The notes below the pieces were generated by a model. That model saw only the letters and a list, made by a program, of their open reading frames with translations, did no database searches and was not told the DNA's origin. Below, one piece after another: positions 21,188 to 32,773 of a stretch of DNA of 64,000 nt. Position numbers and translations under genes: made by a program. The DNA comes from Sphingomonas_L flavalba_A (lineage in GTDB: Bacteria > Pseudomonadota > Alphaproteobacteria > Sphingomonadales > Sphingomonadaceae): NCBI RefSeq assembly GCF_047553045.1, contig NZ_CP180208.1, forward strand, positions 1,860,001 through 1,924,000, in the 5' to 3' direction. Within the stretch, counting starts at the first letter, position 1. Every line of letters starts with the position of its first letter.

Positions 21188-21225
21188 GAAACGGCCCGTC
21201 GGGGATCGCCCCGGCGGGCCGTTTC
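21188..21225 (+). terminator. Strong hairpin after the PEP-CTERM gene
   Basis: GAAACGGCCCGTCGGGG (21188-21204) pairs with CCCCGGCGGGCCGTTTC (21209-21225) around the loop ATCG with one T-G wobble. It sits 25 bases after the stop and separates this gene from ptsP. Only TTTC rather than a long T-run follows. Confidence 0.7.
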
Positions 21226-21295
21226 GTGTCTGCGCCCCGCCGCGGCCGGACAAAGGAGCAAGACGCCGGGCCTTCGGTCTGGTAGCAGCAACGCC

Positions 21296-23572
21296 ATGCC
21301 TGTCAGTGCCGCCGCCGCCGCCCGTGAGATTCTCACCCGCCTTCACGACGTGATGGCCGCACGCAGCAATCCGCAGGCTAAGCTGGCGCAGGTCGTCAAC
21401 ATGATCGGCGAGGCGCTGGATAGCGAAGTCTGCTCGATCTACCTGCTGCGCGACGGGGTTCTGGAACTCTACGCCACCCGCGGCCTGAAGCAGGAAGCGG
21501 TCCATGTCACCAAACTGGCGTTCGGCGAAGGGCTGGTCGGTTCGATCGCCGACAATGTCGAAACGCTCAACCTGGCGGAAGCCGCCGCCCACCCCGATTT
21601 CGCCTACCGCCCGGAAACCGGGGAGGATCTCTACCACAGCTTCGCCGGCGTTCCGATCGTCCGCCATCAGGAAGCGGTCGGCGTGCTCTGCGTCCAGCAC
21701 AGCGACCCGCGCCGCTATGACGAGGTGGAGATAGAGGCGCTGCAAACGGTGGCGATGGTGCTGTCGGAAATGATCGCCAATGCCGGGCTGATCGATGATC
21801 ACGGCACGGTCAGCGGCCGGGTCAACAGCACCCAGGCGATGCAGATCGCCGGCCAACGCCTGGTCGACGGCATGGCGCGCGGCCACGCCGTCTATCACCA
21901 GCCGCGCATCCGCATCGAACACACCGTGGCGGAAGACATCGAGGCTGAACGCCACCGCGTCTATTCGGCGTTCGACCGGATGCGCGAGCAGATCGAGCGC
22001 ATGGCGAGCCAGGCCGAATTCGGCGTCGGCGGCGAGCATGAGGAGGTACTCGCCACTTACAAGATGTTCGCCTACGACGAAGGCTGGAGCCGGCGGATCA
22101 ACGAGGCGATCGACAGCGGCCTGACCGCCGAGGCGGCGATCGAGCGCGTCCAGCAGCGCACCCGCATGCGAATGCGGGAAATCGACGACCCGCTGCTCGC
22201 CGATCGGATGCATGACCTGGAGGACCTGTCGAACCGGCTGCTCCGCATCGTCTCCGGCCAGCTCGGCACGGCCGCACAGCTCGGCCTGCGGCAGGACACG
22301 ATCCTGATCGCGCGCAATCTCGGCCCGGCGGAACTGCTCGAATACGACCGCCGCCGGCTGAAGGGGGTTATCCTCGAGGAAGGCTCTTTGACCGCGCACG
22401 TCACCATCGTCGCGCGGGCGATGGGCGTGCCGGTGCTCGGCCGCGTCCGCAACGTTCGCCGGGTCATCGGCGAAGGCGATCTGCTGCTGCTCGATGCCAG
22501 CAAGAGCATGCTCTACGTCCGCCCGACGCCGACGATGGAGGAGAGCTTCGACAGCAAGCTGGTTCTCGGCCAGAAACGCCGCGCCGCCTTCGCCGCGATG
22601 AAGGGTGAGCCGCCTGTGACGCGCGACGGCACTTATGTCGCGCTGATGGTCAATGCCGGCCTGCGCGACGATGTCGCGGCGCTCGACCTGACCGGGGCGG
22701 AAGGCATTGGCCTGTTCCGCACCGAGTTCCAGTTTCTCGTCTCGGCGACGATGCCACAGCGCGAACGCCAGCAACGGCTGTACCGCGACGTGCTCGACGC
22801 CGCCGGCGACCGGCCGGTCACCTTCCGCACCGTCGACATCGGCGGGGACAAGGCGCTCCCCTACATGCGCGTCGATTCGGAAGGGCAGGAAGAAAACCCG
22901 GCCATGGGCTGGCGGGCGCTCCGCGTCGCGCTGGAACGCGAAGGGCTGATGAAGGCGCAGGCGCGCGCGCTGATCGAGGCCGCCGCCGGGCGCACGTTGA
23001 ACGTGATGTTCCCGCTGGTCTCCGAACCCTGGGAATTCGACGAGGCGCGCGCACTGTTCGAAGCGCAGCGCCGCTGGCTGTCCGCGCGCAATCGCAAACT
23101 GCCGGCGGCGATCCGCTACGGCGCGATGCTCGAAGTGCCGGCGCTGGCCGAAACGCTCGACCTGCTGCTGCCCCGCCTCGATTTTCTGTCGGTCGGCACC
23201 AACGACCTGACCCAGTTCCTGTTCGCGGCGGATCGCGCCCACCCGAAACTGGCCGAACGCTACGACTGGCTTAGCCCGGCGATCCTGCGCTTTCTGAAAC
23301 GCGTGGTCGATCAGGCCCGCGATGCCGGGGTGCCGACCACGGTCTGCGGCGAAATGGGCGGCCGAACACTGGAAGCGATGACGCTGATCGGTCTGGGGGT
23401 GGAACGTTTGTCGGTCACCCCGGTCGCGGTCGGCCCGGTCAAGGCGATGATCCGCTCGCTTGAACTCGCACCACTGCGCAAACTGGTCGGAGAATTGCTG
23501 GTCAGCCCGCCGCGCGACCTGCGCGGGCGCTTGACTGATTGGGCGGTCGATCAGGGCGTCGAACTGTCCTGA
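21296..23572 (+). CDS. ptsP: Phosphoenolpyruvate-protein phosphotransferase, nitrogen PTS enzyme I
   Basis: 758 residues. An N-terminal GAF domain (about 15-165) precedes the enzyme I core, which is the PtsP architecture of the nitrogen phosphotransferase system rather than sugar uptake. The phospho-accepting histidine is H368 in EEGSLTAHVTIVARAMGVPV. The PEP-binding barrel has GIGLFRTEFQFL, RTVDIGGDKALPY, GTNDLTQFLFAADR and the catalytic cysteine in TTVCGEMGG. The GAF domain in this family senses nitrogen state (glutamine/2-oxoglutarate). It lies 10 kb from gltBD. No NPr or EIIA-Ntr gene is present in the window. Confidence 0.95.
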   Translation: MPVSAAAAAREILTRLHDVMAARSNPQAKLAQVVNMIGEALDSEVCSIYLLRDGVLELYATRGLKQEAVHVTKLAFGEGLVGSIADNVETLNLAEAAAHPDFAYRPETGEDLYHSFAGVPIVRHQEAVGVLCVQHSDPRRYDEVEIEALQTVAMVLSEMIANAGLIDDHGTVSGRVNSTQAMQIAGQRLVDGMARGHAVYHQPRIRIEHTVAEDIEAERHRVYSAFDRMREQIERMASQAEFGVGGEHEEVLATYKMFAYDEGWSRRINEAIDSGLTAEAAIERVQQRTRMRMREIDDPLLADRMHDLEDLSNRLLRIVSGQLGTAAQLGLRQDTILIARNLGPAELLEYDRRRLKGVILEEGSLTAHVTIVARAMGVPVLGRVRNVRRVIGEGDLLLLDASKSMLYVRPTPTMEESFDSKLVLGQKRRAAFAAMKGEPPVTRDGTYVALMVNAGLRDDVAALDLTGAEGIGLFRTEFQFLVSATMPQRERQQRLYRDVLDAAGDRPVTFRTVDIGGDKALPYMRVDSEGQEENPAMGWRALRVALEREGLMKAQARALIEAAAGRTLNVMFPLVSEPWEFDEARALFEAQRRWLSARNRKLPAAIRYGAMLEVPALAETLDLLLPRLDFLSVGTNDLTQFLFAADRAHPKLAERYDWLSPAILRFLKRVVDQARDAGVPTTVCGEMGGRTLEAMTLIGLGVERLSVTPVAVGPVKAMIRSLELAPLRKLVGELLVSPPRDLRGRLTDWAVDQGVELS

Positions 23573-23698
23573 CCGGGCGGTGGCCTTCGGCTTTCACGCG
23601 AATCCCGCAGGATTCCGGCCCGTTTCCCGGTTGACATTGCCCGCCGGGTCGCGTGTCATGCATGCAACAGGGCGCAGCGTGCTTCCCCGGAAAGAAAC

Positions 23699-24535
23699 AT
23701 GGTGGAAAATCCGGCAAACGAAGAAAGCCCGCGCGCGGGCACCGTGGGGGCGCGGCTCCGTGCCGGTCGCGAAGCGGCCGGCCTGGACCTCGCCGACATC
23801 GCCGCGCGTACCCGCATCCCCCAGCGCCATCTGGAGGCGCTGGAAGAAGACCGGCTGGATGCACTGCCGTCGCCTACGTACAGCATCGGCTTCGCCCGCG
23901 CCCATGCCCGCGCCGTCGGGCTGGACGAGGTGGCGATCGCCGCCGATGTCCGCCGCCAGTTGAACGAGGATAATTACGAACGCTCGCAATATGTGGCGTT
24001 CGAACCGGCAGATCCGGCGCGGGTACCACCCCGCCTTCTCGCCTGGACGGCGGCGGTCATCGCACTGGCACTGGTCATCGGCTATGTGATCTGGCGCACC
24101 GAATGGCTGAGCAGCCCGGCGCCAACCGTCACCACCGCGGTTGCCGATCCGGCGACCAATGCCGCTGCTGCGCCGCCCGTCGACACACCCGCCGCCGCAC
24201 CCACTCCTTCCACCGGCCCGGTGGTACTGACCGCCACCGACACCGTCTGGCTGCGTGTCACCGACGCCACCGGCAAGCGGCTGTTCGAAAAGGAAATGCA
24301 GGCCGGGGAGCGGTATGACGTGCCGACCGATGCCAACACGCCGGTTATCCGCACCGGGCGGCCGCAGGCGCTGGCCGTCACCGTCGGCGGCGTCGCGGTG
24401 CCGCCGCTCGGCGATGCCGAACAGACGATCGACAATGTCGGGATCAGCGCCGCCGCGCTCGCCGCACGCCCGGCGCCCGGCGCCACCATACCGGCGACGG
24501 CTCCGGCCCCGTCCGTCACCACCCGCCTGCCCTGA
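23699..24535 (+). CDS. RodZ-like cytoskeletal/HTH membrane protein
   Basis: 278 residues in the RodZ layout: an N-terminal HTH_25-type domain (GARLRAGREAAGLDLADIAA, then LEALEEDRLDALPSPTYSIG, residues 17-72), one transmembrane helix (LLAWTAAVIALALVIGYVIW, about 104-123), an Ala/Pro/Thr-rich periplasmic linker, and a C-terminal DUF4115-like beta domain (VLTATDTVWLRVTDATGKRL). RodZ couples MreB to the elongation machinery and keeps rod shape. Neighbours cpoB-like and ftsH support an envelope setting. The C-terminus ends in another low-complexity Ala/Pro tail. Confidence 0.8.
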   Translation: MVENPANEESPRAGTVGARLRAGREAAGLDLADIAARTRIPQRHLEALEEDRLDALPSPTYSIGFARAHARAVGLDEVAIAADVRRQLNEDNYERSQYVAFEPADPARVPPRLLAWTAAVIALALVIGYVIWRTEWLSSPAPTVTTAVADPATNAAAAPPVDTPAAAPTPSTGPVVLTATDTVWLRVTDATGKRLFEKEMQAGERYDVPTDANTPVIRTGRPQALAVTVGGVAVPPLGDAEQTIDNVGISAAALAARPAPGATIPATAPAPSVTTRLP

Positions 24536-24661
24536 TCGGCCGGCACGGCACCGGGCGCCCGTCCGAACCATTTCGCCGCCGGTGCGGCCATCGCCCTTCG
24601 ACAAGCACCGGGTGAATTGGCTATGGCGACATATCTGCTGGTCAATCGCGGAGCCGTTTTG

Positions 24662-25597
24662 ATGCGCCCTAGGCTGCCTTTCCCTGCCTTCCTCCTTGTC
24701 CTGCCGCTCGCGGCGACGCTTGCCCTCCCCGCCCCGCTGGCGGCACAGGCAGACACGCTGAGCCCACGTATCAACAAGCTGGAAAAGGAGATGCGCGCCG
24801 TTCAGCGCAAGGTCTTCCCCAATGGCGGCACGATTCTGGAACCGGAAATCGCCGCGCCGTCCAGCCCCGCCGATGCGCCCGGCTTGCCGGCGACATCGCC
24901 GCTCGCCGACCTGACGGCGCGGGTCAGCGCACTGGAATCGCAACTGGCGACGATCACCGGCCAGAATGAGGAGAATGGCTACAAGATCCGCCAGCTCCAG
25001 GATCAACTGGCAAAGCTGACCGCCAATGCGGACGCGCGGCTGAAGGCACTGGAAGGCCCGGTCGATCCGGCCCCGGTCACCGCGCCGGCCGGAGAACCGG
25101 TCACCCCGCCCCCCGCCCGCCCGACCACCCGGCCGAGCCCGGCGCCCGCCGCCGCGCCCGCCAGCGACAAGGCCGCCGTCGCCGCCGTCGAGCGCCCGTC
25201 CACCGGCAACGAGGCGGAGGATCGCTACATCTATGGCTTCCGGCTGTGGCAGGCGAAGCTCTATCCGGAAGCGGAAGCGGAATTGCAGGCCGTCGCCACC
25301 AAATTCCCGCAGCACCGCCGCGCCAGCTACGCGCAGAATCTGCTTGGCCGCGCCTATGCGGATCAGGGCAAGCAGGCGCTCGCCTCGGTCGCCTTCTACG
25401 ACAATTACCAGAAAATGCCGCGCGGCGAGCGGGCGGCGGAAAGTCTCTACCGCCTCGGCCTGTCGCTGACCGCGCTAAAAAAGCCAGCCGACGCCTGCAA
25501 GGCGTTCGACGAATTCAACGACGTCTACGCCGCTACCGCCGATGCCGGGTTGAAGGCCGATGTCGCGGCCGGGCGCAAGGCGGCGCGGTGCCGCTGA
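24662..25597 (+). CDS. CpoB/YbgF-like periplasmic TPR protein
   Basis: 311 residues from ATG 24662 with GGAG upstream; an earlier in-frame ATG at 24617 would spoil the signal peptide (MRPRLPFPAFLLVLPLAATL, cleavage near PLAAQA). After the signal comes a short coiled coil (INKLEKEMRAVQRKV), a Pro/Ala-rich linker with a second helix (ALESQLATITGQNEENGYKI), and C-terminal TPR-type repeats (YIYGFRLWQAKLYPEAEAEL, YRLGLSLTALKKPADACKAF). That is the CpoB layout, which links the Tol-Pal system to septal peptidoglycan synthesis. No tol or pal genes are next to it. tilS overlaps its last 10 bases. Confidence 0.78.
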   Translation: MRPRLPFPAFLLVLPLAATLALPAPLAAQADTLSPRINKLEKEMRAVQRKVFPNGGTILEPEIAAPSSPADAPGLPATSPLADLTARVSALESQLATITGQNEENGYKIRQLQDQLAKLTANADARLKALEGPVDPAPVTAPAGEPVTPPPARPTTRPSPAPAAAPASDKAAVAAVERPSTGNEAEDRYIYGFRLWQAKLYPEAEAELQAVATKFPQHRRASYAQNLLGRAYADQGKQALASVAFYDNYQKMPRGERAAESLYRLGLSLTALKKPADACKAFDEFNDVYAATADAGLKADVAAGRKAARCR

Positions 25598-26556
25598 TCC
25601 CGTCGGCGCCCGATCCGGCTCAGGTCGGGCGCTTTCGGGACGTTCTCACCGCCCTCGCCATTCCCGCCGATGCCCCGCTCGGCATCGCGGTGTCGGGCGG
25701 GCCGGACAGCCTGGCGCTGCTGCTGCTCGCTCACGCCGCGCATGACGGGCCGGTCGCTGCCGCGACCGTCGATCACGGCCTGCGCCCGGCGGCAGCGGAA
25801 GAGGCGGCGACCGTCGCCACCCTCTGCCGGACGCTCGCTGTCGACCACGCCATTCTGCGCGTCACCGTCCACCCGGCCGGCACTGGTATACAGGCGGCGG
25901 CGCGCACCGCCCGCTATCGCGCGCTGGCCGACTGGTGCGCTGGCGGCGACATCGCCACCCTCGCCACCGCCCATCATGCGGACGATCAGGCCGAAACGCT
26001 GCTGATGCGGCTGAACCGGGGCGCGGGGCTGGCCGGGCTGGCCGGCGTCCGCGCGGATCGGCCGCTGGGGCCGGGCCTGCGCCTCGTTCGCCCGTTGCTC
26101 GGCTGGCGCAAGGCGGAACTGGCGGCGTTGGTCGCGGCGCAAGGCATCGCCGCCGCCGATGACCCGTCGAACCATGACGGCCGCCACGACCGCACCGCCA
26201 TGCGCGCGCTGCTCGCCGCCAACCCGCTGCTCGATCCGCTGCGGATCGCCGCGTCGGCGCACCACCTTGCCGAATCGGAAAACGCGCTCGCATGGGCGGC
26301 GGCCGAGATTCTTTCCGGCCGGATCACCCGTGCGCCGGGCGCGATCACCCTCGATCACGCCGGTTTGCCAAGTGAGATGCTGCGCCGGGCGGTCGGTGGA
26401 ATCCTGTCTGAATTCAACCAACTGCCGGACGGCCCCGCCATAACTGCGTTGATCCAGCGGCTTCATCGCGGCCAGCCGGCGACGCTCGCCGGTATCAAGG
26501 CGACGCCCGGCCCGCGCTGGCATTTCGCTCCGGCACCGCCCCGGCGTGGTGGCTGA
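25588..26556 (+). CDS. tilS: tRNA(Ile)-lysidine synthase
   Basis: 322 residues from GTG 25588, inside the 3' end of the preceding TPR gene (10-base overlap), which implies coupling. TilS ligates lysine onto C34 of the CAU-anticodon tRNA-Ile so that it reads AUA. The PP-loop ATP motif is clear: IAVSGGPDSLALLLLA near residues 31-46. ATVDHGLRPAAAEEAA, TAHHADDQAETLLMRLNRG and the DDPSNHD...RTAMRALLAANP motif follow. It is shorter than E. coli TilS and lacks most of the C-terminal tRNA-binding domains, as is common in alphaproteobacteria. Confidence 0.93.
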   Translation: MPLIPSAPDPAQVGRFRDVLTALAIPADAPLGIAVSGGPDSLALLLLAHAAHDGPVAAATVDHGLRPAAAEEAATVATLCRTLAVDHAILRVTVHPAGTGIQAAARTARYRALADWCAGGDIATLATAHHADDQAETLLMRLNRGAGLAGLAGVRADRPLGPGLRLVRPLLGWRKAELAALVAAQGIAAADDPSNHDGRHDRTAMRALLAANPLLDPLRIAASAHHLAESENALAWAAAEILSGRITRAPGAITLDHAGLPSEMLRRAVGGILSEFNQLPDGPAITALIQRLHRGQPATLAGIKATPGPRWHFAPAPPRRGG

Positions 26557-26655
26557 GCCACAATGAAACGGCGGAACTGAGCGGAACGCGGCCGTCGGCC
26601 ATTGTCCATTAACGGCTCCATGCCTACATTCGGCAGGAAACAGCGAGAGCGCGGA

Positions 26656-28602
<1,947 letters not shown>

Positions 28603-28634
28603 CCGGCGACGCATTGCGCTGACATTCCGGCGCC

Positions 28635-29264
28635 ATGCACATCTATTGCGATGAAAGCGGCGGCCTGTCCGCCGGGGCAATGACCTTCGCGGCGGTGGCG
28701 ATCGATCCCGACGCCGCCGACGCGCTGGTCCGCCGGTTCAAGGCCGTCGCCGGGCTGGGCGGGGAACTGAAGGGCAGCCGCATCTCGCTGGTCGAACGCG
28801 CGCTGGTGCTGGAACTGCTGGAACGGTTCGGCGGCCGCGCCGTGGTCACCGACATCCGCCGCCCGGCGATGCCCGACGGCATTCTCGACGTTCAGATCTA
28901 CAGCGCGTTGCTCGAATCCTCGGTCGCCCGGCTTCTCCCCGAAAGCGGCGGCTGCGCTCAGGTTATCATCGACGACGGCCGCTATGATCCGGCAACGCTG
29001 TCGCTGGTCCGCGACGACATCGCCGCGCTGATCGGCCCGTGCGGCCGCGCTCGCCTCGCCGACAGCAAACGCTCCTCCGGCGTCCAGATCGCCGACGTCA
29101 TATCCAACTGCGCGTTCAATCTGGCGATCGATTCGGTCCGCGCCCGTCGGATCAATACGATCCTGACGCCTTTCCTCGCGGAAGGCCGCATCCGTATCGC
29201 CCCCCTGCCCGCAAACGCGCTGGCCGGCCCGATGGCGGCGACACGGGATCGGGTAGCCGGCTAA
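28635..29264 (+). CDS. DUF3800-like protein
   Basis: 209 residues. The opening MHIYCDESG with an Asp in the first strand, the second acidic cluster VIIDDGRYDP near 115-124, and the DSKRSSGVQIADVISNCAFN segment near 148-167 match the DUF3800 pattern, thought to be RNase H-like by fold. No experimental function is known to me; members are often near mobile or defence genes. Here it sits in a core run, 32 bases after ftsH and 27 bases before proA, with normal GC and codon use. Confidence 0.7.
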   Translation: MHIYCDESGGLSAGAMTFAAVAIDPDAADALVRRFKAVAGLGGELKGSRISLVERALVLELLERFGGRAVVTDIRRPAMPDGILDVQIYSALLESSVARLLPESGGCAQVIIDDGRYDPATLSLVRDDIAALIGPCGRARLADSKRSSGVQIADVISNCAFNLAIDSVRARRINTILTPFLAEGRIRIAPLPANALAGPMAATRDRVAG

Positions 29265-29291
29265 CCGGTTTCAAATCGCCGCCGGCATGAT

Positions 29292-30572
29292 ATGGCCCGC
29301 ACGATGAGCAGCACCGCCGCCACCGTCGCCGGAACCATCGCCGCCATGGGCCGGCGCGCCCGCGCCGCCGCCGTCGTGCTGGCGCGGACCGATCCGGCGC
29401 AAACCGCAGCCGCTCTGACAGCGGCGGCCGCCGCGATCCGCGCCGATACAGACGCAATTCTCGTCGCGAACGCGGAAGATATGGCGCGCGCCACCGCCGC
29501 CGGCCTGTCCGCCGCGCTGCTCGACCGGCTGCGCCTCGACCGCGACCGCATCGAAGGCATAGCGCGCGGGGTGGAGGCGGTCGCCGCCCTGCCCTCGCCG
29601 CTCGGCGCGCTGATCGACGAAAGCACCCGCCCCAACGGCCTGGTCCTGCAACGTGTGCGCGTGCCGATCGGCGTCATCGGCATCATCTACGAAAGCCGGC
29701 CCAACGTCACCGCCGACGCCGGCGCGCTGTGCCTGCGCTCTGGCAACGCCGTCATCCTGCGCGGCGGCTCCGATTCGACGGCAAGCAGCGCCGCCATCCA
29801 CCGCGCGATGGTATCCGGTCTCGCGGCGACCGGCCTGCCCTCCGATGCAATCCAGATCGTCCCGACGCCGGATCGCGCCGCCGTCGGCGCCATGCTTGCC
29901 GGCGCCGACGGCACGATCGCGCTAATCGTTCCTCGCGGCGGCAAAGGGCTGGTTGCCCGCGTCCAGACGGAGGCGCGGGTGCCGGTCCTCGCCCATCTCG
30001 ACGGCATCAACCATGTCTATGTCGACACTGCCGCCGACCCGGACCGGGCACAGGCGATCGTCGTCAACGCCAAGCTGCGCCGTACCGGCATTTGCGGGGC
30101 GATGGAAACGCTGCTGATCGATCGCGCCTATTCCGATCCCGCGCCATTGCTCGCCGCGCTGATCGACGGCGGCTGCGCGCTGCGCGGCGACGCGGCGGCG
30201 CGGGCGATCGACCCGCGCATCGCCCCGGCCGAAGCGGCGGACTGGGACACTGAATATCTCGACGCGCTATGCACCGTCGGCATCGTCGACGGGATCGACG
30301 GCGCCCTCGCCCACATCGCCGCCCACGGCTCCGGCCATACCGAGGCGATCGTCACGGAGGACGCCGCCACCGCCGAACGCTTCCTGGCGGAAGTCGACAG
30401 TGCGATTGTCATGGTCAACGCCTCGACCCAGTTCGCCGACGGCGGCGAATTCGGGCTTGGCGCGGAAATCGGCATCGCCACCGGCCGCCTCCATGCGCGC
30501 GGCCCTGTCGCACTGGAAGGTTTGACCACCTATAAATGGCTGGTCCGCGGCACCGGACAGACCCGGCCGTAA
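29292..30572 (+). CDS. proA: Gamma-glutamyl phosphate reductase
   Basis: 426 residues, full length. It reduces glutamyl 5-phosphate to the semialdehyde in proline synthesis with NADPH. Readable landmarks are RVRVPIGVIGIIYESRPNVT, LRSGNAVILRGGSDS, the catalytic cysteine in LRRTGICGAMETLLI, and C-terminal TEAIVTEDAATAERFL with VNASTQFADGGEFGLGAEIG. Start at 29292 or the Met four codons later; neither is decided by a ribosome-binding site. proB is not in the window. Confidence 0.95.
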   Translation: MARTMSSTAATVAGTIAAMGRRARAAAVVLARTDPAQTAAALTAAAAAIRADTDAILVANAEDMARATAAGLSAALLDRLRLDRDRIEGIARGVEAVAALPSPLGALIDESTRPNGLVLQRVRVPIGVIGIIYESRPNVTADAGALCLRSGNAVILRGGSDSTASSAAIHRAMVSGLAATGLPSDAIQIVPTPDRAAVGAMLAGADGTIALIVPRGGKGLVARVQTEARVPVLAHLDGINHVYVDTAADPDRAQAIVVNAKLRRTGICGAMETLLIDRAYSDPAPLLAALIDGGCALRGDAAARAIDPRIAPAEAADWDTEYLDALCTVGIVDGIDGALAHIAAHGSGHTEAIVTEDAATAERFLAEVDSAIVMVNASTQFADGGEFGLGAEIGIATGRLHARGPVALEGLTTYKWLVRGTGQTRP

Positions 30573-30658
30573 CGGCGAAATCTTCGCCCGGCGCGGTTGC
30601 GGCCGCGCCCGTCCCGCGCCATCTTCACGCCCCCCTCTTCCGGATCAGGATCTTCCCC

Positions 30659-31687
30659 ATGCGCTATAACCGCCTCGGCTCCACCGGCCTGTTTGTCTCC
30701 GAACTGTGCCTCGGCACCATGACCTTCGGAAACACCGGCATGTTCGCGGCGATCGGCGGGCTTGAACAGGCGGATGCCGACGCCCTGCTGCACACCGCCG
30801 TCGACGCCGGGGTCAATTTCGTCGACACCGCCAACATGTATTCGCTCGGCCTGTCGGAACAGATCACCGGCCAGGCGATCCGCAATCTCGGCCTCCGGCG
30901 CGAAGATGTCGTTCTCGCCACCAAGGTGATGGGCGCGATGGGAGACGGCCCGAACGATCGCGGCCTGTCGCGCGGCCATATCCTCGATCAGGCGAAAGCC
31001 AGCCTGAAACGCCTCGGCACCGACCATATCGACCTGTACCAGATCCACGGCTGGGACCCGGCGACGCCGATAGAGGAAGCATTGCGCGCACTCGATGACC
31101 TCGTTCGTCAGGGCCATGTCCGCTATATCGGCGTGTCGAACTGGGCGGCCTGGCAAATAGCCAAAGCACTCGGCATCTCGGAACGCCTCGGCCTCGACCG
31201 GTTCCAGTCGACCCAATCCTATTACACGCTGGTCGGCCGCGAACTGGAACGGGAAATCGTGCCGATGCTGCAATCGGAAGGCCTGGGCCTGATGGTGTGG
31301 AGTCCGCTGGCCAGCGGCTACCTCTCCGGCAAATACCGCGAAAGCGCCACCGATGGCCGCCGTCAGACCTTTGCTTTCCCACCCGTCGACACCAGCCGCG
31401 GTGAAGTGGTGCTCGACGCGATGGCGCCGATCGCCAACGCCCACGGCGTGTCGATGGCACAGGTCGCGCTCGCCTGGCTTCTGCATCAACCGGCGGTGAC
31501 CAGCGTCATCGTCGGCGCCCGGCGGATCGATCAGCTTGCCGACAATCTTGCTGCCGCGTCCGTCTCGCTGAGCGCCGATCAGCTTGCCGCGCTCGACGCA
31601 GCGAGCACGCTGCCCCCCGAATATCCCCAATGGATGATCGACCGGCAGGGGGTCGACCGCCGCCGGATGCTCGAACGCGGCGTCTGA
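30659..31687 (+). CDS. Aldo/keto reductase
   Basis: 342 residues from ATG 30659 (MRYNRLGSTGLFVSELCLGT); the open frame upstream is not family-like. The AKR catalytic tetrad is visible: D and Y in FVDTANMYSLGLSEQ, K in DVVLATKVMG, H in LYQIHGWD. The C-terminal cofactor region (SVIVGARRIDQLADNLAAAS) indicates NADPH binding. It belongs to the YajO/Tas-like group by the TFGNTG opening. Substrate unknown. Confidence 0.9.
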   Translation: MRYNRLGSTGLFVSELCLGTMTFGNTGMFAAIGGLEQADADALLHTAVDAGVNFVDTANMYSLGLSEQITGQAIRNLGLRREDVVLATKVMGAMGDGPNDRGLSRGHILDQAKASLKRLGTDHIDLYQIHGWDPATPIEEALRALDDLVRQGHVRYIGVSNWAAWQIAKALGISERLGLDRFQSTQSYYTLVGRELEREIVPMLQSEGLGLMVWSPLASGYLSGKYRESATDGRRQTFAFPPVDTSRGEVVLDAMAPIANAHGVSMAQVALAWLLHQPAVTSVIVGARRIDQLADNLAAASVSLSADQLAALDAASTLPPEYPQWMIDRQGVDRRRMLERGV

Positions 31688-31730
31688 TCCCCCTTTGCCG
31701 GGCGCGCGGTTGCTGGCATGGCGTCAGGCG

Positions 31731-32369
31731 ATGACAATCACCGGCCTGCTTGGCGGCTCCTTCAACCCGGCGCATCGCGGTCACCGCGCGATCAGCCTGC
31801 ACGCGATCGCGGCGTTGGGGCTGGACGATCTGTGGTGGCTGGTGTCGCCAGGCAACCCGTTGAAAGACGGTGCCGGCGACATGGCGCCGCTCGCCGCCCG
31901 TCTTGCTTCCGCCCGGGCCATGGCGCGCCGCACCCCGATCCGCGCGACCGCGATCGAGGCGGAACTGGGCACCCGCTACACCGTCGACACGCTCGCGGCG
32001 CTGGTCCGCCGCTATCCCAAACGCCGGTTCATCTGGTTGATGGGGGCGGATAATCTCGCGCAGTTCCACCGCTGGTGCCACTGGCGGAAACTGGCGCGCA
32101 TCGTCCCGATTGCCGTCATCGCCCGTCCGGGCTATGATGCGGCGGTCCACGCGGCTCCCGCGATGGGCTGGCTGCGGCGCTACGTCCGGCCCGCCAGCCA
32201 GGTTGCTCATTGGACGGACTGGAGACCGCCGGCCCTCGTGCTGCTGCGCTTTCGCCCCGATCCCACCTCCGCCACCCTGTTGCGGCGGATCAATCCCGAT
32301 TGGCACCGCCGGTACGGCCGCGATCAACGGCCGCCCGTGCATTCGCCTGCCCACCCCCCGTCTGTTTGA
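31731..32369 (+). CDS. nadD: Nicotinate-nucleotide adenylyltransferase
   Basis: 212 residues from ATG 31731; a TTG 36 bases upstream is the alternative. It makes nicotinate adenine dinucleotide from NaMN and ATP in NAD synthesis. GGSFNPAHRGHRAISLHAI is the nucleotidyltransferase HxGH-type motif, and WWLVSPGNPLK and FIWLMGADNLAQFHRW match NadD. The C-terminal SATLLRRINPDWHRRY replaces the usual STxxR box loosely. It heads the nadD-rsfS-rlmH run, a conserved order. Confidence 0.92.
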   Translation: MTITGLLGGSFNPAHRGHRAISLHAIAALGLDDLWWLVSPGNPLKDGAGDMAPLAARLASARAMARRTPIRATAIEAELGTRYTVDTLAALVRRYPKRRFIWLMGADNLAQFHRWCHWRKLARIVPIAVIARPGYDAAVHAAPAMGWLRRYVRPASQVAHWTDWRPPALVLLRFRPDPTSATLLRRINPDWHRRYGRDQRPPVHSPAHPPSV

Positions 32370-32378
32370 GGAACCCCC

Positions 32379-32765
32379 TTGGTCGCTCCATCTCCGTCGC
32401 CGCACACGCCTGAACCTGACACGGTAGAGGCGCTGCATCGCCTTGTGCTGACCTCACTCGACGACGATCAGGCACTGGATACGATCTCGATCCCGCTGGA
32501 GGGGAAGAGCAGTATCGCAGACCATATGGTCATCGCCAGCGGCCGCTCGACCCGACAGGTCGCGTCGATGGCACAGAAACTGAGCGAACGGATCAAGGCC
32601 GAATTCGGCCGCACCGCGCGGGTGGAGGGGCTACCCGCCGCCGACTGGGTCCTGATCGATGCCGGCGACGTGATCGTCCATCTGTTCCGGCCGGAAGTCC
32701 GCAGCTTCTACAATCTGGAACGGATGTGGGCTTTCGGTGATGCGCCTCCGGTCGCCAACGCCTGA
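32379..32765 (+). CDS. rsfS: Ribosomal silencing factor RsfS
   Basis: 128 residues from a TTG start at 32379, supported by GAGGAA upstream and only 9 bases after nadD. RsfS binds ribosomal protein uL14 and blocks subunit joining in starvation. LEGKSSIADHMVIASGRSTR, then PAADWVLIDAGDVIVHLFRP and RSFYNLERMWA are the family core. The N-terminal 15 residues are a Pro/Ser-rich extension. Confidence 0.93.
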   Translation: MVAPSPSPHTPEPDTVEALHRLVLTSLDDDQALDTISIPLEGKSSIADHMVIASGRSTRQVASMAQKLSERIKAEFGRTARVEGLPAADWVLIDAGDVIVHLFRPEVRSFYNLERMWAFGDAPPVANA

Positions 32766-32773
32766 CAGGTCCG

